Of a DNA stretch of 64,000 nucleotides, positions 60,194 through 64,000 are shown one piece after another; the first letter of the stretch is position 1, and each line of letters starts with the position of its first letter. Made by a program: the position numbers and the translations under genes. Where the stretch lies: positions 1,798,001 through 1,862,000 of the forward strand of contig NZ_CP009505.1 of the NCBI RefSeq assembly GCF_000970045.1. The letters are read 5' to 3'. The notes under the pieces are model-generated. The model was not told the origin of the DNA. It was given only the letters and a program-made list of their open reading frames with translations, and ran no database searches. Source of the DNA: Methanosarcina sp. MTP4 (GTDB lineage Archaea; Halobacteriota; Methanosarcinia; Methanosarcinales; Methanosarcinaceae).

Positions 60194-61180
60194 CTGAACC
60201 TGCGCATAAATGTCATAGGTGACCTATAAGTGTTACGATGATTCTGAACTCTTTCTGGTTTTCATATGCCTTTTAATATATATATACTATAATGATAGGA
60301 GTCCCAGGTTTCCTCCAGGCTGACCTCCCTATCCTCCTGCTCTCCTGCTTCTCCTGCTCTCTTGCTTTCTTGCTCTCTTGCTTTCTTGCTCTCTTGCTCT
60401 CTTGCTCTCTTGCTTTCTTGCTCTCTTGCTCTCTTGCTTTCTTGCTTCCCTGTTCTCTTGCTTTTCTGCTTTCTCTATTCCGATCTCCCTATTCTTCTTT
60501 TTCCCTGTCCTCCCGATTTCTCCTGTCCTCCGATCTTCTCTCCTTTAATGCTGCTTTTGTTTCCAGGGGCCTGTTTTTTATAATGATACATAATCTCGTT
60601 TGCTTGCCGTAACCCTGCATGTAGCCCTGATAGTATTATAATACTGTGAAGAGCCTGTAGGGTCCGCACTGGTCATAAGCTGATGCGGGATAGCTAATTC
60701 CTATTATCTACTGCCGGTGTTGTCAGATGACATAATGGGGCACTATATTATACTGTGACCTGTTATTGTGCATCGCAGGTTATTGCCCATACCGCAGGTC
60801 GGTTATTCTACTGTTTATGGCGTGTTATCGACGTAACTGTGGAAGGTAACACGATTAAAAACGGATATGTAATCCGGGTTTACTTACGTTTTGGGCTCTG
60901 CCATGAAGCTATTTTCTTTCAAAAATTATTCTGCCATTCTCAAAAGTTTTATCCCGGGACGGAAAATCTATTTATTCTGTAAATTCGAATCAGTTGACCC
61001 CACATCTTAGATCTTTTCCCTCTAATGAGAATAAATATATATAATTTATGCCAGTAGCTATATATAATATAGTCAAAACACTTATACTAATTAATGTAAC
61101 GATTTTCTGACTCAATTATTCCGACTTCTGACTCAGATTTCCCAAAGGAGCCACCATAGTGGTTTTCCCGAGGTTTTATT
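60194..61180. promoter_or_regulatory. Intergenic region between carA and the ota genes
   Basis: This 987-bp spacer contains the carA promoter, a pyrimidine-rich repeat at 60330-60475 and, at its right end, the ota promoter: CTATATATAATATAG at 61058-61072 with further TATA-like stretches at 61035. Stretch 60613-61030 shows nothing I can name. Confidence 0.5.
60330..60475. repeat. Pyrimidine-rich simple repeat
   Basis: Repeats of CTTGCTCT and CTTGCTTT with 6-8 bp internal period, all pyrimidine except the G. The plus strand is an almost pure polypyrimidine tract, which could form unusual DNA structures. It generates Leu/Ala/Ser open frames that are not genes. Confidence 0.8.
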
Positions 61181-62626
61181 GTGGATAGGAAAGTAAAATT
61201 GGAAATTAGAAACATTTCAAAGATTTTTGGTAAAAACCCCCAGAAAGTAATTTCTCTTCTTAATAAAGGTTACTCCAAACACGAGATTTTTGAAAAAACG
61301 AAACAGACTATCGGACTTAACAATGTCAGTTTCGAAGTTTATGAAGGAGAAACGTTTGTTATTATGGGACTCTCGGGTTCGGGAAAGTCCACTCTTTTGC
61401 GCTGTATAAACCGCCTTATTGATCCCACGGCCGGGAGCATCTTCATTGACGGGCAGGACATCGCGTCCATGGATGCGGAAGCCCTGAGGAAGATCCGCAG
61501 GAGCAAACTTGGTATGGTGTTCCAGAACTTTGCCCTGCTCCCGCACAGGACCGTGCTCGATAACGTGGCTTACGGCCTGGAAATCCAGGGAGTTCCAAAA
61601 GAAGAGCGTTACGAAAAGGCCGAGGTCTCAATTGAAACCGTCGGGCTTAAAGGGTACGAGCAGAGCAAAATCACCCAGCTCAGTGGGGGAATGAAACAGA
61701 GGGTCGGGCTTGCCCGGGCTCTTGCAAACGACCCTGACATCCTGCTCATGGACGAGGCGTTCAGCGCTCTTGACCCCCTCATCAGGTCCGAGATGCAGGA
61801 CGAACTGCTCTCCCTGGAAGACGCGATGCAAAAGACCATCATCTTCGTGTCCCACGACCTTGACGAGGCCCTTAAACTGGGAGACAGAATCGCGCTAATG
61901 AAAGACGGGGAAGTTGTCCAGATCGGCACCCCGGAAGAGATCCTGACCAACCCTGCAGACTCCTACGTCTCGAAGTTCGTTGCCGGTGTGGACCGTTCAA
62001 AAGTCCTCACTGCCGAAGCCGTGATGTGGAGGCCCGAACCCCTCGTAGCCGTAAGTTCCGGACCCAGGGTTGCCGTGCAGTTGATGAAGGAACACGGGAT
62101 TTCCTCGATCTTTGTGGTTGAAGGGAAAAACAGGATTTTGAAAGGTATCCTCATGATAGACGATGCCGTGCAAGCCCTGAAATCCAAAAAGAGTTTCGAG
62201 CCCATGATCAGGGAAGTCCCCTCCGTACCCCCGGAAATGCCCCTGAACGAGATCATTCCCCTTATTGCGGACAGCGAATACCCTCTGCCCGTGGTCAATG
62301 AAAACAGGAAGCTTAAAGGAATCATCGTTCGGGGTACCGTGCTCGGAGCCCTGGCAATGTCCGAGGATACCGCAAACGGTGAAGCCGAAGAGCTTGGAGC
62401 TGACACAAAAAGCACAGCTGAAATGGAGTCTCCTGACCGGGTTTCCGGGGAAAGTACGCTTGAAGGGAGCAATACTTCAAAAAGCCCTGTCTCGGACGGA
62501 CCCGAGGGAGAATTAAAGGGAAAAGCTCCTCCTGAGATCGAAGTGAATAAAGAGCTTGATAACAGGGAGCTTGATAATAAGGGACCCGGAAGTCTCGACA
62601 AGGACCTGGATGTGAACGCATGTTAA
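61181..62626 (+). CDS. otaA: Glycine betaine ABC transporter, ATP-binding protein
   Basis: A 481-residue ATPase of the ProV/OpuA type that powers betaine uptake as an osmoprotectant. Walker A GLSGSGKS (63-70), signature LSGGMKQRVGLARA (about 167), Walker B ILLMDEAFSALD (about 188) and the H-loop HDLDE are all present. Two CBS domains (about 280-400) should sense ionic strength. Beyond them lies a long acidic, Ser/Glu-rich tail (about 400-481). GTG 61181 follows GAGGT by six bases. It overlaps otaB by seven bases. The name follows Methanosarcina mazei Ota, whose genes are salt-induced. Confidence 0.93.
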   Translation: MDRKVKLEIRNISKIFGKNPQKVISLLNKGYSKHEIFEKTKQTIGLNNVSFEVYEGETFVIMGLSGSGKSTLLRCINRLIDPTAGSIFIDGQDIASMDAEALRKIRRSKLGMVFQNFALLPHRTVLDNVAYGLEIQGVPKEERYEKAEVSIETVGLKGYEQSKITQLSGGMKQRVGLARALANDPDILLMDEAFSALDPLIRSEMQDELLSLEDAMQKTIIFVSHDLDEALKLGDRIALMKDGEVVQIGTPEEILTNPADSYVSKFVAGVDRSKVLTAEAVMWRPEPLVAVSSGPRVAVQLMKEHGISSIFVVEGKNRILKGILMIDDAVQALKSKKSFEPMIREVPSVPPEMPLNEIIPLIADSEYPLPVVNENRKLKGIIVRGTVLGALAMSEDTANGEAEELGADTKSTAEMESPDRVSGESTLEGSNTSKSPVSDGPEGELKGKAPPEIEVNKELDNRELDNKGPGSLDKDLDVNAC

Positions 62627-63450
62627 TCCCCAAGCTTCCTATAGGTGACACCGTTGAGTTTGCGGTGGACTGGATCGAGGACCACTTTGGAGTTGTGCTG
62701 GACCTGGTAAGTGACCAGCTGGATTTCCTGATCTCGGCGTTGAAAGACGTCCTGCTTTTCCTGCCTCCCGAAATCTTCATTCTCGCCCTCTCTCTCTTTG
62801 CGTATTTTGCAGGGAAACGGAATACCAAGCTTGCTGTCGGGACGGCTGGAGGCTTTCTGCTGATCCAGAACATGGGGCTCTGGGCCCTTTCCATGGAAAC
62901 CCTTGCCCTTGTGCTCTCGTCAGCCATGCTGGCCCTCTTTATCGGGATTCCGGTGGGCATCCTTTCCGCAAAAAGCGAGGTCCTTAACCACGTCGTAAGG
63001 CCGGTGCTTGACCTGATGCAGACTATGCCCTCTTTCGTCTACCTTATCCCTGCCCTGATCTTTTTCGGGCTCGGAAACGTCCCTGGTATGATCGCAACCG
63101 TGGTCTTTGCCATGCCCCCGGCAATCAGGCTCACGGACCTGGGGGTCCGGCAGGTCCCAAAAGAACTCGTGGAAGTTGCTGACGCCTTCGGGTCCACAGG
63201 CTGGCAGAAACTTGTGAAAGTGGAACTGCCGGTAGCCCTCCCGACTATTATGGCAGGGGTTAACCAGTGCATCATGCTCGCGCTTTCCATGGTGGTAATA
63301 GCGGCAATGATCGGGGCAAGGGGCCTTGGCTACCAGGTGCTTTTCGGCATCCAGAGGGTGGACATCGGCCTCGGTTTCGAAGCAGGCCTCGGGATCGTTA
63401 TTATTGCGGTTGTCCTGGACCGGCTCACCCAGCACCTGAGCCCCAGGTAA
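62620..63450 (+). CDS. otaB: Glycine betaine ABC transporter, permease
   Basis: A 276-residue ProW-like permease. About six membrane segments (residues 45-275) follow a cytoplasmic N-terminus (MLIPKLPIGDTVEFAVDWIE). The coupling EAA loop VADAFGSTGWQKLVKVELPV is clear at about 188-207. Typical blocks: ALFIGIPVGILSAKSE, RPVLDLMQTMPSFVYLIPAL and VVIAAMIGARGLGY. ATG 62620 overlaps the otaA stop, so translation is coupled. A T-rich run at 63495-63512 may act as a terminator before otaC. Confidence 0.95.
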   Translation: MLIPKLPIGDTVEFAVDWIEDHFGVVLDLVSDQLDFLISALKDVLLFLPPEIFILALSLFAYFAGKRNTKLAVGTAGGFLLIQNMGLWALSMETLALVLSSAMLALFIGIPVGILSAKSEVLNHVVRPVLDLMQTMPSFVYLIPALIFFGLGNVPGMIATVVFAMPPAIRLTDLGVRQVPKELVEVADAFGSTGWQKLVKVELPVALPTIMAGVNQCIMLALSMVVIAAMIGARGLGYQVLFGIQRVDIGLGFEAGLGIVIIAVVLDRLTQHLSPR

Positions 63451-63870
63451 TTGCTGTAAAAAATAATTGTTGTAAAAGATTATAGAAATCCTTTTTACAT
63501 TTTTTTATTTTTTAAAAAATATGTAAAGTTGCATGCATCTTTGTCGATGTGTTTTTTGAATATCCCTCCGAAATTAAGTCCCATATCAACTTAATTAAAT
63601 ATGTTACTTGAAATTTAAAAATATTTGCAGAAAAATAGTTATCCTATTTAGTTGTTAAATTAAGTTGTTAAATTAAGTCGTTGAATTAAGTCGTTATTAA
63701 GTCGTTGAATTAAGTCGTTGAATTAAGTCGTTGAATTAAGTCGTTGAATTAAGTTGTTAAATTAAGTTGTTGAATTAAGTCGTTGAATTAAGTTGTTAAA
63801 TTAAGTTGTTGAATTAAGTTGTTGAATTACAAGTGGTTGTGTTATATTGAATGATATAAAGACAAATAAT
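63451..63870. promoter_or_regulatory. Spacer between otaB and otaC with T-run and tandem repeat
   Basis: This 420-bp spacer holds a T-rich terminator-like run (63491-63520), an AT-rich stretch, and a 13-bp tandem repeat at 63650-63830. A start of transcription for otaC inside it is possible; ATTGAATGATATAAAG lies just before the gene. Confidence 0.5.
63650..63830. repeat. Tandem repeat, 13-bp unit, about 13 copies
   Basis: The unit AAGTCGTTGAATT, with frequent AAGTTGTTAAATT variants, repeats about 13 times, one copy with a deletion at about 63690. It separates otaB from otaC. Confidence 0.85.
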
Positions 63871-64000
63871 ATGAAAAAACTTAAATTAATTTTCATAGTC
63901 GGGCTTGTCCTCGGTCTCTTCATTTTCGGAGCAGGCTGTGCTGACAACGGAGAAGAAGTTGAAGACGGCTCTGAGGAAGGTGCTGCAGGAACTGCTGAAG
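63871..64000 (+). CDS. otaC: Glycine betaine-binding lipoprotein, N-terminal part (runs off right edge)
   Basis: ATG 63871 starts MKKLKLIFIVGLVLGLFIFG, followed by a lipobox with cysteine at about residue 23 (FGAGCADNG) and an acidic linker EEVEDGSEEGAAGTAE. A lipoprotein directly after the ATPase and permease fits the substrate-binding protein of the Ota system. The binding domain lies outside the window. No strong Shine-Dalgarno site is visible. Confidence 0.8.
   Translation, partial: MKKLKLIFIVGLVLGLFIFGAGCADNGEEVEDGSEEGAAGTAE

Noticed and set aside
60292-60612. Leu/Ser-rich open frames before the ota genes
   Set aside because: They are translations of the polypyrimidine repeat, without start signals.
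1-64000. tRNA or rRNA genes
   Set aside because: I scanned for T-loop and conserved rRNA motifs by eye and found none; a covariance search such as tRNAscan-SE would settle this.

Overview
The window comes from a methanogenic archaeon of the genus Methanosarcina, inferred from gene content rather than from a search. The clues are two FilR1/DUF1724-type winged-helix regulators, a MEDS-PocR-PAS histidine kinase, three copies of the CxxC-x17-CxxC mini-protein, abundant TPR proteins, archaeal TATA boxes, frequent GTG and TTG starts, and an Ota-type glycine betaine transporter. The species cannot be fixed from the sequence alone. I saw no rRNA, tRNA or CRISPR array.

Layout. (1) 0-13 kb, mostly ordinary chromosome: the end of an Mrr-like gene, a DUF429 protein, two paralogous regulators on either side of a formylglycine-generating-enzyme-like protein, a lipoprotein, a tandem duplication of a DUF389/TIGR00341 membrane protein that abuts a truncated DUF998 gene, a frameshifted NERD-helicase and a TPR protein. 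(2) 13-24 kb: an AAA ATPase with DUF4143 behind an array of four palindromes, a large U32-family protein, two CxxC genes with long conserved leaders, a MEDS histidine kinase and an orphan, internally expanded HicB. (3) 24-53.5 kb, a gene-poor accessory region: a divergent cis-prenyltransferase, a Fic protein, TPR proteins and TPR remnants, TumE-type and HicBA-type toxin-antitoxin loci (one arranged hicB-hicA-hicB), a membrane-anchored UvrD helicase, a secreted FG-GAP propeller protein, two AN1-type zinc-finger proteins (one fused through a membrane helix to a transglutaminase-like domain), an IS1634-like element, a 1484-residue helicase-nuclease and a HEAT-repeat protein with a shortened paralogue. 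(4) 53.5-64 kb, core metabolism: argG, carA-carB and the ota osmolyte ABC transporter, whose third gene runs off the right edge.

The most striking feature is a family of about 18 intergenic repeats confined to 25.2-50.5 kb, all in the same orientation. Full units of about 240-350 bp carry an AT-rich head, a conserved GC-rich block, and a multi-hairpin region closed by a GCAGC/GCTGC stem. One internal hairpin shows a compensatory base-pair swap between copies. A second dispersed hairpin family (CCGGTC stems) and a third dispersed palindrome (TATCGG type, also at the Fic promoter) are interleaved with it. Nearly every other intergenic space holds its own short tandem repeat with units of 9-41 bp.

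Working together: argG and carAB feed arginine and pyrimidine synthesis. The ota genes take up glycine betaine under salt stress. The accessory block looks like a region where defence and toxin-antitoxin genes accumulate between repeats.
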